DNA from: Bubalus kerabau
Lineage: Eukaryota; Chordata; Mammalia; Artiodactyla; Bovidae
DNA: 64,000 nt
Assembly (NCBI RefSeq): GCF_029407905.1
Contig: NC_073643.1
Location: 30,098,001-30,162,000, forward strand
Direction of reading: 5' to 3'
Shown: positions 21,600 to 34,080 of the stretch, piece after piece
Position numbering within the stretch: the first letter of the stretch is position 1
Layout: each line of letters opens with the position of its first letter
Position numbers and translations under genes: made by a program
Notes under the pieces: model-generated
Seen by the model: the letters and a program-made list of their open reading frames with translations, nothing else
The model's database searches: none
Told to the model about the DNA's origin: nothing

Positions 21600-22625
21600 C
21601 ATCCCACAGTGAAGAAAGGAGTATCCCAAGGAATGTGATGGGCTAACAGGGATTGTAGGTGATCAGAAGCTGGGAAGGTACTCAGTACAGTCTGAGCCCA
21701 GCAACGTAGGCTGATGATTGTGGTGCTGGAACTGGGAATGACAACCACAGTGCCTCAATCTGGGGCCTTTTATACGGTTCCCAAGAAGTGGATTCAGTCT
21801 CTACTCAGGCTTTTCTGATGGAAATACAGAGCAACCTTTTCTGGAAAGTAATGGGAAAGTCACAAAGAAGGATGATGTCTAACACTTGAATCGGAGAGCA
21901 CAATGCTTCCAGCTTCATAATTTGCTAACTCACAACATTAAGCATCAACAGGTTTACGATATTAATGATGCTTTAAAACTTGACAGATGGCTATTTACAT
22001 ATGCAAAAAAACTCTCAAAAGGGTTCCAGACATTCATAAAATAAACACATATAAATGAATTTGGATATCTAACTAAAATAGAGGGACAGCTCTCTATAAA
22101 AATGTTTGAAACTAGTAAGACAGATATTTTTCACATGACTTGATCTTTCTCATGGCTCAGCCATCAGGATAAATAAACTAACCTGGCATCTTTGAGTAGA
22201 TTCACTAAGGAAATTAATTTGTAGTCCATAGGGGAATCTCCTTTTCAGGCACCCCAAATGTGGTTGTGTCAAAAGAATCAATAAAGATGAATGATTTCAA
22301 GATGAACATCCCAACATAATCCATTAGAGTGCCAAGGCCATTTGCATTTTCTAGAGAGGTGAATGATGAAATCAGAGTGAACAGTAATCCAAGACAATTC
22401 TCCACCCTCCAGGGAAGACCAAGTATACAAACAGAATGAGAAAGCCTCACTCACATTATTCGGAGAAAAACTTTGGCTCTACCAGTTCATGACTCCAAAG
22501 TTCTGAATTCTACAAGCACTTGGAAGTCATGATATTAACTGCTCCACTCCCAACACCAGAAAAGAAAATCAATTATAATGTGAAAGGAAGCCTCTACAAA
22601 ATACATTATTGAGAAAAGCAGAAGA
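21600..22625. other. Non-coding sequence, nothing recognised
   Basis: No gene or clear repeat. Confidence 0.5.
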
Positions 22626-22629
22626 GAGA

Positions 22630-22815
22630 AGACAGCCATTTACTACAGGCTGCATGATTTACATTCAGTATCTTAACTTTCTCCTCACAATATCCATGGG
22701 AAACAGATCTTCCCCCTGCTTACAAATGAGAAGCATGAGACGTGATGCAACTTCAGGGTCTCACTGGAAGAGACTGGCAGGGTTAAGATGGAAACAAAGA
22801 CCTGTCTGACTCCAT
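22630..22815 (+). mobile_element. MIR-type SINE remnant
   Basis: Weak MIR-like order: 'tatcttaactttctcctcac', 'cttacaaatgagaagcatga', 'ggttaagatggaaacaa'. Diverged. Confidence 0.45.
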
Positions 22816-22937
22816 AGCTGAGAGCAACAGTGTCTGATAAAAATCAAATGTGATCCACAGACATAATTTAAAACTTTTTAGGAGTAACATTAACAAAAAA
22901 AGGAAAAAGGAAGAGACAAAATTAATGCTACTATTAT

Positions 22938-23183
22938 ATTTGATTGTGGGTTTCCCAGGTGGCTCAGTGGTAAAGAATCCAGTCACCAATGGAGGAAATG
23001 TAGAAGATGAGGATTTGATCCCTGGATTGGTACGATCCCCTGGAGGAGAAAATGGCAACCCACTCCAGTATTTTTGCCTGGGAAATCCCATGGACAGAGG
23101 AGCCTGGCAGGCTACAGTCCATAAGGTCACAAAGAGTTAAGACATGACTGAGTGTGCACGTGTACACACACACAAATTTGATT
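22938..23183 (+). mobile_element. Bov-tA SINE with TSD
   Basis: Body 22947-23174: head 'ggtttcccaggtggctcagt', B-box region 'ggatttgatccc', BovA body and a CA-rich tail. Flanked by atttgatt at 22938-22945 and 23176-23183. Full length; the head is diverged, so Pol III activity is unlikely. Confidence 0.9.
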
Positions 23184-23517
23184 ATAACCTAATAGATTCA
23201 GAATATTATCATTTCAGTGTGTAATCAGTATAAAAACTGCAGACATATTTCACATTCTTTCGTATTGTCTTTGAAATCAGAGTGTATTTCAAACTTATAT
23301 ACCTTAATTGAGACCAGCCAGATTTCAATCACTCAATAGCCACGCGCAGTTAGTGGCTACTTCATTAGGTAGCATACCCCTAGAGTAACAATCAAATTTG
23401 CTACCGATCATTTTATTTTGATGTACAGCAATGAGTCCCAGATGCTTAGAGTTCACAGACATAAAATTTTTAATACCTGATGAGGCCCTACAGGGTTGAC
23501 CGTATTTAATTTCGCCA
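23184..23517. other. Non-coding sequence, nothing recognised
   Basis: No supportable feature. Confidence 0.5.
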
Positions 23518-23640
23518 AGTGTATTAGTTGGCTTAGAGAAAGTATAATAACAAGCAGCCCCAGAACTCAGTGGCTCGGACAACAAAGTTTTATTTCCTCC
23601 TCAAGCAACATGCCCAATAAGAGTTGCCTGTCACTCTATT
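23518..23640 (+). mobile_element. Old mammalian interspersed repeat, family not assigned
   Basis: 'gtattagttggcttagag', 'ccccagaactcagtggctc' and 'aacaaagttttatttcctc' resemble the 5' part of the repeat seen at 3580-3965. Confidence 0.35.
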
Positions 23641-23734
23641 TCACATCATCTTCACTCTGAGACCTAGCAGATGGAAGAGATCACATCTTACAGAAAAAAG
23701 GAAAAAAAGAATGGAGAAATGACACAAACAGCTC

Positions 23735-24640
23735 ACAGAACTCAATAACAAACACAAACAACCCCATCAAAAAATGGGCAGAAGGCCTAAATAGACATTT
23801 ATCCAAAGAAGACATACAGACCACCAGAAGGCATGTGAAAAAATGATCAACTTTTATTAGAGAAATGCACATCAAAACTACAATGAGGTAACCCCTCACA
23901 CCAATCGAATGGCCATCTTCAAAAAATCTACAAGTGACAAATGCTGGCTAGGGGTGGAGAAAGGGGGACCCTCCTCCACTGTTGGTGGGACTGTAAATTG
24001 GTGCAGCCTATGGAAAACGGTATGGAGGTTTCTTAAAAAACTAAAATCTGCCGCATGATCCAGCAACCCCACTCCTGGGAATATATCTGGACAAAACTGT
24101 AACTTGAAAAGATACACGCTCCCCATGTTCACAGCAGTGCTATTTACAATAGCCAAGACATGGAAGAAACCCAAATATCCATCGACAGATGAATGGATAA
24201 AAAAGACATGGTGTGTGACTGTCTGTGTGTGTTTGTGTGTGTATACACACACCATGGAATACCACTCAGCCCTAAGAATTAAATAATGCCACTTGCAGCT
24301 CCATGGACGAAACTAGAGATTATCGTACTAAGTGAAGTAAGTCAGAGAAAGACAAATACTATAATGACCTCATTTATATACATGCAATCTAAAATATGAC
24401 ACAAGGGAACTTATCTATGAAATAGAAAGAGACTCACAGACACAAAACAAACTTGTGGTGGCCAGGGTTGCGGGGGAGAGGGATGGCTTAGGAGTTTGGG
24501 ATTAGCAGATGCCAACTATGATATGTAGAATGGAGAAACAACAAGGTCCGACTGTATAACACAAGGAACTACATTCAACATCCTGTGATGAACCATAATG
24601 GAAAAGAAAACAAGAAGAAAAAACAAACATACATTGTCTC
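23735..24640 (+). mobile_element. Old L1 LINE, ORF2 end and 3'UTR
   Basis: Sense remains of an L1MA-like element. It has 'aaaatgggcagaaggcctaa', 'cactgttggtgggactgtaa', 'catggaataccactcagccc' and the 3'UTR block 'caaggtccgactgtataaca'. Many stops. A GT/CA-rich expansion at 24205-24252 lies inside the former coding part. Not active. Confidence 0.88.
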
Positions 24641-25174
24641 TTAAAAGACTCTCATAAGAAATGACACACACAGTCGACCAGTGAAATAGACAAAGCAAGT
24701 CACAAGGCCAAGCCGAGATCTCAGTGGCAGGAGTGGGAGAGGATATATATACAGCTCCCCTCTAAGGAGGGGCAGCGACTGTGTGTGTACTTTGAATTAA
24801 CAACCCAATCTCCAACTTCAAGAAAGGACTTACGAACATCATGTTAACTAATATCCATTATTATTGCCCTTGTGATACTTCAACACCACAAAAATAGAAA
24901 GAACTCATATCATTCTTAATTTCTCTTTTCACCAAAAATCAGAGAGAACTCCCCCTCAGATGGGTAGCAGGGTATGACTGGGGAATCACTGATTTCGTAA
25001 CGACATCTCTTCCCCTTTTCCCCAATTCCTAATCCTGACGGTCCCCATACAGGCAAAATTTTCCAGGTCTTCTAGAATCTATGTAATTTGATATGCACCA
25101 AATAATAATTATTTCTAAAGGTGGTTTACCCAGAGACTTGCACTGTCTACTTTTTACATTTCTGTTCTACTTCT
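24641..25174. other. Non-coding sequence, nothing recognised
   Basis: No supportable gene or repeat. Confidence 0.5.
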
Positions 25175-25226
25175 ATACATATATATATATTTCTACAAAC
25201 ACACACACACACATATATATATTTCT
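25175..25226. repeat. (TA)n and (CA)n microsatellite
   Basis: Two TA runs flank a CA run of about nine units. Confidence 0.85.
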
Positions 25227-26546
25227 GTACCACAGGAAAAAACAGACATAAATATTTAGCTGAGTTTGCAGGAGACCAACTCAGTGATGGGGACCAGATT
25301 GGGGGCAGCTTTTCTCCCAAAGTGTGGGTGAAGGAGACAGCCTCCACGTACCATTAGGATGCTGAGAAACCTACACTTCTCTATAAGTTTTGCTTTAGAA
25401 TGTGGTTTAGGACTTAGGGGATTGGATCCTTTGAGAAATTCAAACCAATGAAAATTGACCCCAAGGTATCATTCCAAGAGCCTACACCAAGGGAGATGAA
25501 AAGACCCGCTTTCTTCTTTCAAAGCAAATGTTTGCCACAAATAAAACACCCAGCAGATATACCAGTAATAGACAGCCCTTTCTCTTAGAGAGAGAAATTA
25601 GAAAGCCTCCAACTTCCACTTACAGTTCAATAAAGCCCACCTGAAATCATAAGGCATTTTCATCTCTCAAAGGAATAAAATTTAAAAAAAAAAAAAAAAG
25701 CTAAGTGTGACCAAAAGTCATAGTACCTTGTATAGCCCCAGGAAACTGGCAGAACTTTATTAATCTTTAGATTAATATTTGGTCACCTTATTAAAAAAAT
25801 AAAAGTGGCTACCCTGAGTCTCTCAAGAAAACTTATTAGATCTTTAAAGAAAAAAAAATGTTAGAAATAAATATCTAAACAAATAAACGCCACAGGCCCA
25901 AAGCCCCACAATTCACAGGAACAATTTTATTGCCCTTTTTACTGCTCCTGATATCACAAAAGTTTACAATTAACAGTCACCAACAGGAAAGAAGAAAAAA
26001 AGAGCGAGAATGTTTACTCCTTGAGAAATAGTGGCATTCCGCTCTCAGCTCAGTAATGAGCCTCCTTTTTCAGTGTCACTGAGTCAGGGAGGCCGAATAA
26101 AACATGTTCTTAATGTGGGTGCCATGCATTTCGACAGAGATAAGCTGATGTGTGGCAGGAGGTGCAGCCCCAAGCAGGGGGCTGGCAGGAGGCGTGTGTT
26201 GATGAGTCTCCCTAAAGCAATTACTGCCCATGACAGACAGCGTAAATTTCATATTGCCTCTGAGCAGGATAAAAAAATATGCTGAGGGGCATCTGACTTT
26301 GAATTAAGACAATCAAAATGCCAAAGGGGCAAGACTATTTCAAATTAAAATAAAAGATTAAGCTTGAGAACTGTGAGTTCTTTTTGTTGTTTCTTTCCCC
26401 GTCATACGCAGTCTTGATTTCAGATATGTCTGTAGTTCATTCCTTCATTCAACAAATACACACCAGGTAGCCGAAACATTAATAGTAAAAAATAATAATA
26501 GTACCTTTCTTTAAGAAATCACTCAATATTCATTGAAATGCTACAG
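25227..26546. other. Non-coding sequence with repeat-poor block at 26030-26345
   Basis: No exon evidence. The block at 26030-26345 is free of recognisable repeats and includes 'aaagcaattactgcccatga', a homeodomain-like core, and a GATA motif near 26135. An A-run lies at about 25682-25700. Confidence 0.5.
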
Positions 26547-26771
26547 ATTCTAATCTTGTGTGTATATGTGTTAGTCACTCAGTCGTATCTGACTCTACAA
26601 ACCCACGGACTGTAGCCCACCAGGTTCCTCTGACCATGGGATTTCCCAGGCAAGTGGATAGACATTCCCTCCTCCAGGGGATCTTCCTAACCCAGGGAAC
26701 AAAGCCGGGTCTTCTGAGTTGCAGGCAGATTCTTTACCGTCAGAGCCACCAGGGAGGCCCATCCTAATCTT
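26547..26771 (-). mobile_element. Bov-tA SINE with TSD
   Basis: On the minus strand it starts 'gggcctccctggtggctct' with a tRNA-like head and runs through the BovA body. Flanked by attctaatctt (26547-26557) and atcctaatctt (26761-26771), one mismatch. Body about 26558-26760. Confidence 0.9.
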
Positions 26772-26776
26772 ACCAC

Positions 26777-26895
26777 ATTATATTATATGTATATATTATA
26801 TTATATTATTATTATATATATAATTATATATATATTAAATATATAATTATATATATTTATAATTATATATTATGTATATATAATATTATTATAAA
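26777..26895. repeat. AT-rich low-complexity, near-palindromic tract
   Basis: About 120 bases almost purely A and T, mainly TA/TAT/ATTATA units, beginning just after the SINE's right TSD. Self-complementary, so cruciform or slippage is likely. Confidence 0.9.
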
Positions 26896-28035
26896 CGACT
26901 TCTGCCTAGAATTCTTATTAATTTCATGTTGTTGCTAATTGGACCAGGGCAGAATTGAGGTTGATTTTTATGCCGTCTACAATAAAACACACACATACCC
27001 AGGATACTGCAATGCTGTTGCTGACTTACCCAGAAAATAAGCAGCTTTGGTGCAAGTCAAAAGGCATTTTATAAAGCATTTTTCCTTATGATAAATTTAT
27101 TTTTCTGTTTACTTCCCCTGCAATTTTTTCACCACTAAGGCTTAGCCAGGAAGCTTAAGGCAGTTTGCTTTTGCTTTTGGGAAAGCAAAAGGCAGTTTAC
27201 TCCAAAATAAATCCACAGGGCAAGGAGACCTATGGATGTAAGAAAAAAGAAAAGCAGAACAGAGATCGAGACCTCAGAGCCCTCGATTTTCTCCCTCCTT
27301 CAACAGCAGGGTTGGACCTAGAGAGACGGAGATGGTGGAAATTGGGGGCCAGCACACCCTGCCCCGAGAAGAACTGAGGGGAGACCTCATCCCTCGGAGA
27401 CAGTCATGTAACACATGTAAGGTAAAAGACGACATGTAAGGTAAAAAGATGAGGGCCCAACGTCCCGCTGTGGTTCCCGTCTAGCTGCCTGTGCTAAGGT
27501 GGGAAGTCTGTGGATGCTCCAGGCTGTGCAGGTTCTGAGAGGCCAGGAGAGACCTCATGAGCAGAAAGTATGGTCTGTGGTCAGCAGCCAAGGGGGCCAG
27601 CGCAACTGCCGGCGACAGAACAAGCCTGAGGGCAGCGCAGCATGTGCCCGTCTGCCCTGGGCCACGCTCAGCAGGAACCGTTCAGACCCAGAGGGTCGGC
27701 ACAGACAAGAGGCACCTCGTCTCACCTAGTGTTCCCCGGTGAGGCTGCCAGCCTTCTCCTTAACCAGATGCCACTCAGGGAGAAGAGATGGAGGCAAAGC
27801 AAGAGAATCAAGCATCTTCTCAAGAGATTCAGAGTTAACCTGAAATCAGCTGTGGTAAACAGGGAAAGTCCCAGTCACTTCCCCATGGCAAGTCTACAGT
27901 TTCTCTTCCCTAGTGGAATAACACAGTGGCTTGTTCAACATTCGTAGTAAAAGAATCCTGATTTTTAGCTGTGTACATGGCCAATGAACTGAAGAATTTC
28001 CCAGCCCCCACCCCGTGTAAGCAGATGTCACCACG
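26896..28035. other. Non-coding sequence, nothing recognised
   Basis: ORFs of 70-101 codons occur (27165-27377, 27499-27729, 27642-27947) in a GC-richer stretch, but they overlap one another in different frames and show no domain. Treated as chance. Confidence 0.5.
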
Positions 28036-28105
28036 TACTGGGTTGGCCTAAAGGTTTGTTCCAGTTTTTCTATAAACCAGAACGAACTTTTTGGCCAAGC
28101 CAATA
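28036..28105. mobile_element. Mariner-type MITE
   Basis: About 70 bp: left end 'tactgggttggcctaaagg', right end 'gaactttttggccaagccaa', bounded by TA. The ends are good inverted repeats. Non-autonomous. Confidence 0.88.
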
Positions 28106-29915
28106 ATTAAAGTTTTGGCCAGTAAGATGTAAACAGAAGTGTTCTGTGAGAGTTCCATTATGTCTCCTTAAAAGAATGTGAGCAGAGACTTCTCTCCTTC
28201 CTCTATTCTGCTGTCTGGAACATGGCCTTGATGCCTGGTACCCCAGCAACTGTTCTGGACCATGAGTCAATAGTCACACTTTAAGGAAGGAGAACAAATG
28301 GCCAGAAGCAGTCATCACAAACTGATGAGATTGTGGTGCTGTCCTAGCAACCCTCAATCTCCTACCTCTAGATGTTTTTTTATGGGAAAGAAAAGAGAAA
28401 AACCTGGTTTAAGTTTCTGTAATTTCCCTATTACCTACTGTTGTAGTATACAGATGAAACTGTCTTGATAAAGTGGCTTGTGAGAAAGAGCCAGTAAATA
28501 ACAAGTAAGGAAAGATACATTTTTACACACCTAAGATTTAATGTATCTCCTGCTACACACACATCTGTCTTGTTATATTTTATAATGTGTTGGTTAGATA
28601 TAGAGAGAGTACGGGCCAAAATCTATTTTTAAAATAACTATTAAGAACAGTTGAAATGGGTTAATTTACATGTCTGGGAGAAAAACTGATTTACTCTTAT
28701 GGTCTAAACAAGGATGCCAACTGTCTGACTGACTGTACCAATGTAACAGACATGTAACTTGATTTTCAACACTTCTGTAAAGTTGTGAGCTCTGACAGTC
28801 TCAAGTGGAACCGCAGAACCCTGGCCACTCCGACCACACTCCTCTGACTCTCCGCTAAAGAGTGTGTGCCTGAGCAGGCACTCGGTCATTTCTGATTCCC
28901 CAATAGTAGCCAGAAATAAAAGTGTGAAAGGGCTCTGAGGAACTTCAATCATGTAACGGCTGTTTCAAAACTGCATTTTGACACTTTTGTATACATTAAT
29001 CAGATTCATAGCACACATTTTAGAATGTGCCCAGGCCTTTCAAAACCCAAATGTAGGTGGTAGAAAGGGATTTAATGGTTAGAAGCTATTTTCCTCAGAG
29101 CTACCAAATCAAATTGTGGCCAAGATATTGCTGGTTATTTAGAATTATTTATGCTCCTGTGAGAATAAAGAATCTAGGGTGAGGGTATGTTTTTTTTTAT
29201 CCTAATGATAAATATGGACAGACTATAAAACTGCCTGTTAGCTAGCAGAGACAATTCTATTAAAGAGAAACCTTGTAAATTTCAAAAGCCTGTGAACATG
29301 ATACAGAAAATTGCCTGTGTTTATGGTATCATTCATCAAAAGACTTCCATAAGTGTTAGAAACTTCTGTGTGTGTTCTTATGGTAAGATTTCACACTGAA
29401 CCCAAAATGAAACAAAATTCTCCTTTTTTGAAAAAAATCACAACCTGAACTCTAGCCCATCAGGAGAGGTGTGAGAAGCCTAGATCCATGCCTTTATTAT
29501 CAAAAGACTCACAAGAATATCAAAACCTCATTGTCTATCCAAGAAGGGAGAGAAAGTCAGTAAAAAAAATTTAACTGATTGGGCTTGAAAAAATGCTGAG
29601 TGGCTATTTTGCAATATTGCATTAAAGATACATATGCTTTCTGATCCTGAGCCTTATTTCAAATGCTACCAAAGCTGTAGAGAGTTTGGTTTATAAAAGT
29701 GAATAGCAGTGCTCAGGAATTCACAGCTTGCCTAGAGTAAAGCTCTTCAACTGAGGTCACTATTAGTAAAAATGACAACAATCACATCAGTAATAATAAC
29801 ACAAAAAAAAGGCAAGATGGCAAGCTATCACCCATGTGAAGAGGCAGCCACACAGCCTCTTCACATATCCCAAGGGCTCAGGGAATGAGACGCCACATTT
29901 CTGTACATTCTGAAC
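28106..29915. other. Non-coding sequence, nothing recognised
   Basis: About 1.8 kb of moderately AT-rich sequence without recognisable repeats or exon-like ORFs. Confidence 0.5.
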
Positions 29916-29919
29916 CTCA

Positions 29920-30030
29920 CAAAGGCAGGGATTTGTATGATCTCATTCTCTGCTGTATCCCCTAGAGCATCCAGAGCCATGCTGGCACATCACAGGTGCT
30001 CCCGAAAATATAATGTGCTGAACAAAAGAA
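29920..30030 (+). mobile_element. L2 LINE 3' end
   Basis: 'aaaggcagggatttgtatga', 'ctctgctgtatcccctagag' and 'tgctggcacatcacaggtgc' follow the L2 3' consensus order. Old and inactive. Confidence 0.7.
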
Positions 30031-30149
30031 GCAACAAAGGAGAACCCTTTTCTTCCAAAGATATTGCTCAGCTCAGGTAGGTAACCTGAGTTTCTAGGAA
30101 GATCCCACTGTACTTAGGGCAACAGAGAACACTGCAGCTAAAAACCAAA

Positions 30150-30400
30150 ATAATTACACAAATGAATGTATATGAAACAGACTCACAGAGATAGAAAACA
30201 AACCGGTGGTTACCAAGGGGGAGATGGAATGGGGAGGGACAAATCAGATGTATGAGGATAAAAGAAAAATTGCTATCTATAAAACACACAAGCAACAAGG
30301 ATACAGAGGACAGGGAATTATACCTTTATCATGTAATAATCTCTAATGGCACTGTGTTGGACACCTGAAAGTAACATAATACCGGAAAGTGAACTACAGG
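30150..30400 (+). mobile_element. Old L1 LINE 3' fragment
   Basis: 'gaaacagactcacagagata', 'ggtggttaccaagggggaga' and a later 'ggacacctgaaagtaac' block are L1 3'UTR-type. Confidence 0.7.
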
Positions 30401-31554
30401 TCAGCATATCAATTTACATCAGCTCTCAGGACATATCCCTGCTCTCTAGGGCTCAAACACCAGGTGCAATGCTACCCTCCCTGTGCCTCAGACTCCCACT
30501 CTGCAAAATGAGCAACAGCAGCTGGTGGGCTGCAGGGAGTTAAGTATTTCTTACAAGGCATGTAAGATCACTTAGCATGTGGCTCTCGCTGGGTGGTTTT
30601 GCCTCCTCCCCTGGATGTGTTAGCAAGGTCCTGAGGCATTTTCAGTGTCACAGATGGGAAGGGGGTGCTACTGGCCTCCAGTGAGTAGAGACCAAGGATG
30701 CTGCTAAACCTTCTCTAACGCTCAGGGCAGCCCTCACAAAACACAGAATGATCCAGCCATAAATGCCATATGCGCCCAGGATGAGAAAACCTGAGTTACC
30801 GCCATATCTAAGATGAGAGAAAGAACTCAGTGAGTGTGTAATATATCCAAAGAATGATTAAAAGGAACACAGGGTGAAAAAAGTCTGGTGCCAATCAGCA
30901 AATGTGCTGCCGCTCATCCTGCCCATCCTAGCCTAGTCCCAACAGCCACTGTCCAGAAGCCAGGCAACTGCTCAGGTCTCAAGAGTGGACATGGAGTCCG
31001 AGATGCAGTGACCCAGTAGCTTTTTGTTAAAAATGATTTCCTTGTGGTTTCCCTTGTTGCTTTTGGGGAAAGATGTTCCTGGGGCACCGTGTTCCTGACT
31101 GTCGAGTCACAGGCCCAATTTTCACTGGTTTTATAGGAAGAATTTAAGATACAAAGTGCTGGGCAAACTAGGGTCCTTCTTGCAAAACATTTGTGTGGTT
31201 TTCACATAGGAACCTTGATGCTGCCCAATCTGGACACAAAAGGATTTTCAAGTACAGCTCGTTTCAACCCCTAGGCTACATTCATGGGCCTCATGAGGTC
31301 TGTGGGCCCACAGGTGGGAGCCCTGTCTGGACGGGCCACTGGATGAAGGTCTTCACAAGGAATATGTACTGCCTACCCAAGGTGGGATGGGTTAAGTAAA
31401 AATTCTGATTCCAGAATTTTTTTCCAAAATCCTAAAATTCTGATTCCACCTAATTATTACCATTCATATTAGTCCTCTTGGAGTCAGCAAGTAAAATTCT
31501 TAACTCTCACTTGGAGTAGACCAAATATCAAAGTGTCCTTTGATAAGCCCCCTG
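30401..31554. other. Non-coding sequence, nothing recognised
   Basis: No supportable gene or repeat. Confidence 0.5.
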
Positions 31555-31760
31555 CTTATCAGCCAGTCCTGAGGCTTGGGCAAGTTATCCAATCTCTCCA
31601 GGCTTCATTTATCGCCCCTAGAATACTGATTCATTCTTAGATTCAGTGATGTTTCACTGACGCCTCACCCTCTGCTAGGCACTGGGTTAAAGACTAGCAA
31701 TGTATCAGCAAAACAGCAGAAATGGTCCCTGCCCTCAGGGCTCCTGGATTTTAATTGCAG
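31555..31760 (+). mobile_element. MIR piece followed by unassigned old repeat
   Basis: 'gcttgggcaagttatccaat' and 'ctccaggcttcatttat' are MIR-like (31565-31640). 'ctgctaggcactgggttaaa' and 'ggtccctgccctcagggctc' (31670-31750) match the same unassigned family as 4960-5345. Confidence 0.45.
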
Positions 31761-32139
31761 AGACAGGGATCGAAACAAAACAGAAGCAAACAGGCAACAT
31801 TTTTGGAAACTGTAGGGATCATAACAGGAACTATCACAAGGTTATAAAACAATTCAGTGAAATAATACATTTCAAGATCTTAGTGCAAAACTGGCCCTCA
31901 GTCCACGCCCAGACAACTCAAACTATTATTACAAATATGTTTTTAAAATTTATCTCATCTCACCAAGAATCATCTTTCCAGTGCTGAAAGGAAATGAATA
32001 GCTGATGAGATGGCGTCCACCATTTGTTGTCTCAGAAAAGCATTCTCCCCCAGTCCAAAAGCTGCGCATGAACTTGAAGGACCATATACGACTATGGATG
32101 AGGGCACAGTACCCTCTCAAATCAGAGAGGAACAGGATA
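31761..32139. other. Non-coding sequence, nothing recognised
   Basis: No supportable feature. Confidence 0.5.
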
Positions 32140-32315
32140 ACGTCACAGCTATGCGATCGATCCTGCACACATGACCTAACTTCTCCCCGACTCAGCTTAC
32201 TTGTCTGTACAATGGGAATAGTAATAATGCCACAGAGGGTTTTTATGAGTAATGACGTGTCAGTAAAGCACTTAGCCCTGGTGCCCAATGCACAGTATGC
32301 TCTGGGTAAATGATA
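32140..32315 (+). mobile_element. MIR SINE
   Basis: 'catgacctaacttctccc', 'ttgtctgtacaatgggaata', 'gtaaagcacttagccctggt' and 'gtatgctctgggtaaa' keep MIR order. Confidence 0.75.
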
Positions 32316-32763
32316 AAATTAGCAGAGTCCTCTCTCTCCCCAAACATACTTTCGATGTGCCCTTTAAGGACTCTCATTGGATTCCCTTCACCTGTTTCCC
32401 CTACTTCACATCCTATAGTGTAGGTTTTCTTAGGAATAGGCTAGCACTTCCTCTTCCCCGCAAACCACTGCATACAGACCCTGGTGGACCTACGTTTCTC
32501 TGGTCCTTTTCCATCACTCAGCTGCCGCACTGTCACTGGGGCCAGCGATGGGATAACGAGTGGCTGTCATAAAACAAAGCCTATCAGTAATCGCAATAAA
32601 CTCAGGATGAATTACAGGGAGTGCAGTGAGTGAGTGAGGAGCATGTCTTAGAAATAAATTTTTGTGTAAAGCTTCTACAAAGTTGTACAACTGTGCCCAG
32701 GTGGAACACTCTTGATGCTGCACTTACAGCAGGCCAGATGGTTGTGTATGTTGGTGGGCATCA
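32316..32763. other. Non-coding sequence, nothing recognised
   Basis: No supportable feature. Confidence 0.5.
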
Positions 32764-32811
32764 CACACACACACACGCGCGCGCACACGCACACACACGC
32801 ACACACGGCCT
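32764..32811. repeat. (CA)n/(CG)n alternating purine-pyrimidine tract
   Basis: 48 bases of strictly alternating CA and CG with a central cgcgcgcg-type core. A good Z-DNA former and likely polymorphic. Confidence 0.92.
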
Positions 32812-33624
32812 TCACTGCCCTCATTGCAAAATTTCTCTACAGGCTCCAAAATCCCAAAGACAAACAAGCCTAGAATGAGAGACCCGTGAACCTCCCAGGA
32901 GAATGAAGGCCCTACAGGAGACTGTCTCTCAACCCAGGTATCACAGTGGCCTGTTTTTTTATCATCAGTCACCTGTAAGTGATTTGGAAAAAGACTGCTG
33001 ACATAATGAATAACACCAGCTTAAATAATATGCCACACATCAATCCTCCTTTGTAATGCAGACACTTCAGGACATTTTCCTGGAGAGCAGAGGGCCACTT
33101 GATTCATCTTTTGTTGCTGTTTCATGGATGGCTGAAAGGAGGAAACTGCCTGGCCACTCCAACTGACATAACACCCGCTGTCCCCAGCCTCTGGGGCCAC
33201 AGCAGGCCTGCCACCTGCTCTGCTTGGCATCCGGTGTGCGTTCAGTGGGCGTGAAGCCCCCTCACCAGCAAGGCTTCAACCTAGGCAGAGGAAGAGAAGA
33301 AATCTACAACTAGATGGTGAACAGAACAGGAAAACCCATCAACACTTACTCTGGTGGGTGGGGGCTTGGGGGCTGGGTCGGTGCCTGCTGCCATAGGACG
33401 ACAGACTAAATTAACATTCGAGAGCAAAGGGAACTGTGCCCAATAATATGAGCAGCCTGATGCCAACTCCAGGCAGGAGAGACCACCACCAGGAAAGCCA
33501 CATCCTCTCATCTACAAGGCACTACTCAAAGCACATTTTCCCTCAATGCCTGTGGGTGTTTCAGGAGCGGGAGAGAGGGGTGTGATCACCAGGCTACTAG
33601 TATTCCTATCCTGTTTTTCCATTT
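32812..33624. other. Non-coding sequence, nothing recognised
   Basis: No supportable gene or repeat. Confidence 0.5.
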
Positions 33625-34080
33625 AAGGGAGAACACACCCTTTGACCTGGCAATTCTCCTTCCAGGAACTCATAAAGACACATGGATAAGGACCATCAGT
33701 AACAAAAATTTGAAAGTCACCTAAAATATCCTTTAATAGAAGGAGTAAATATATTATGAAATCCTATGTAGTTATTTTGCAAAGTCGATGTAGATCTAGG
33801 CAGAGTAACATGGAATAGTATCAATAATATTTCAGTAAAAACAGCAAATTTATATACGATACAATCCCATTAACACATCAACACATGGGTGTATGCATTT
33901 GCATGTATGTATCTTTATTTATAAATGACAAACAACAGTCTGGAGGACAGTGCACCAAGCTGCTAACAGTGTTTGTATTTCAGTCATGTGGGAGTAGCAG
34001 TGCTTTGTACTTTCTTCTTAGTGTTTTGTGTTCTCCTTTTCTCTTTATGTTAGAAAACAAAAGCACATTTAAAACCTGAA
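33625..34080 (+). mobile_element. Old L1M LINE 3' fragment
   Basis: 'tgacctggcaattctccttc', 'gaaatcctatgtagttattt' and 'acagtctggaggacagtgca' follow the order of L1ME/L1MD-like 3' ends. Strongly diverged; no ORF left. Confidence 0.6.

Noticed and set aside
20745..21629. 294-codon minus-strand ORF as a gene
   Set aside because: It is the antisense of a BovB fragment, and similar frames recur over other BovB copies.
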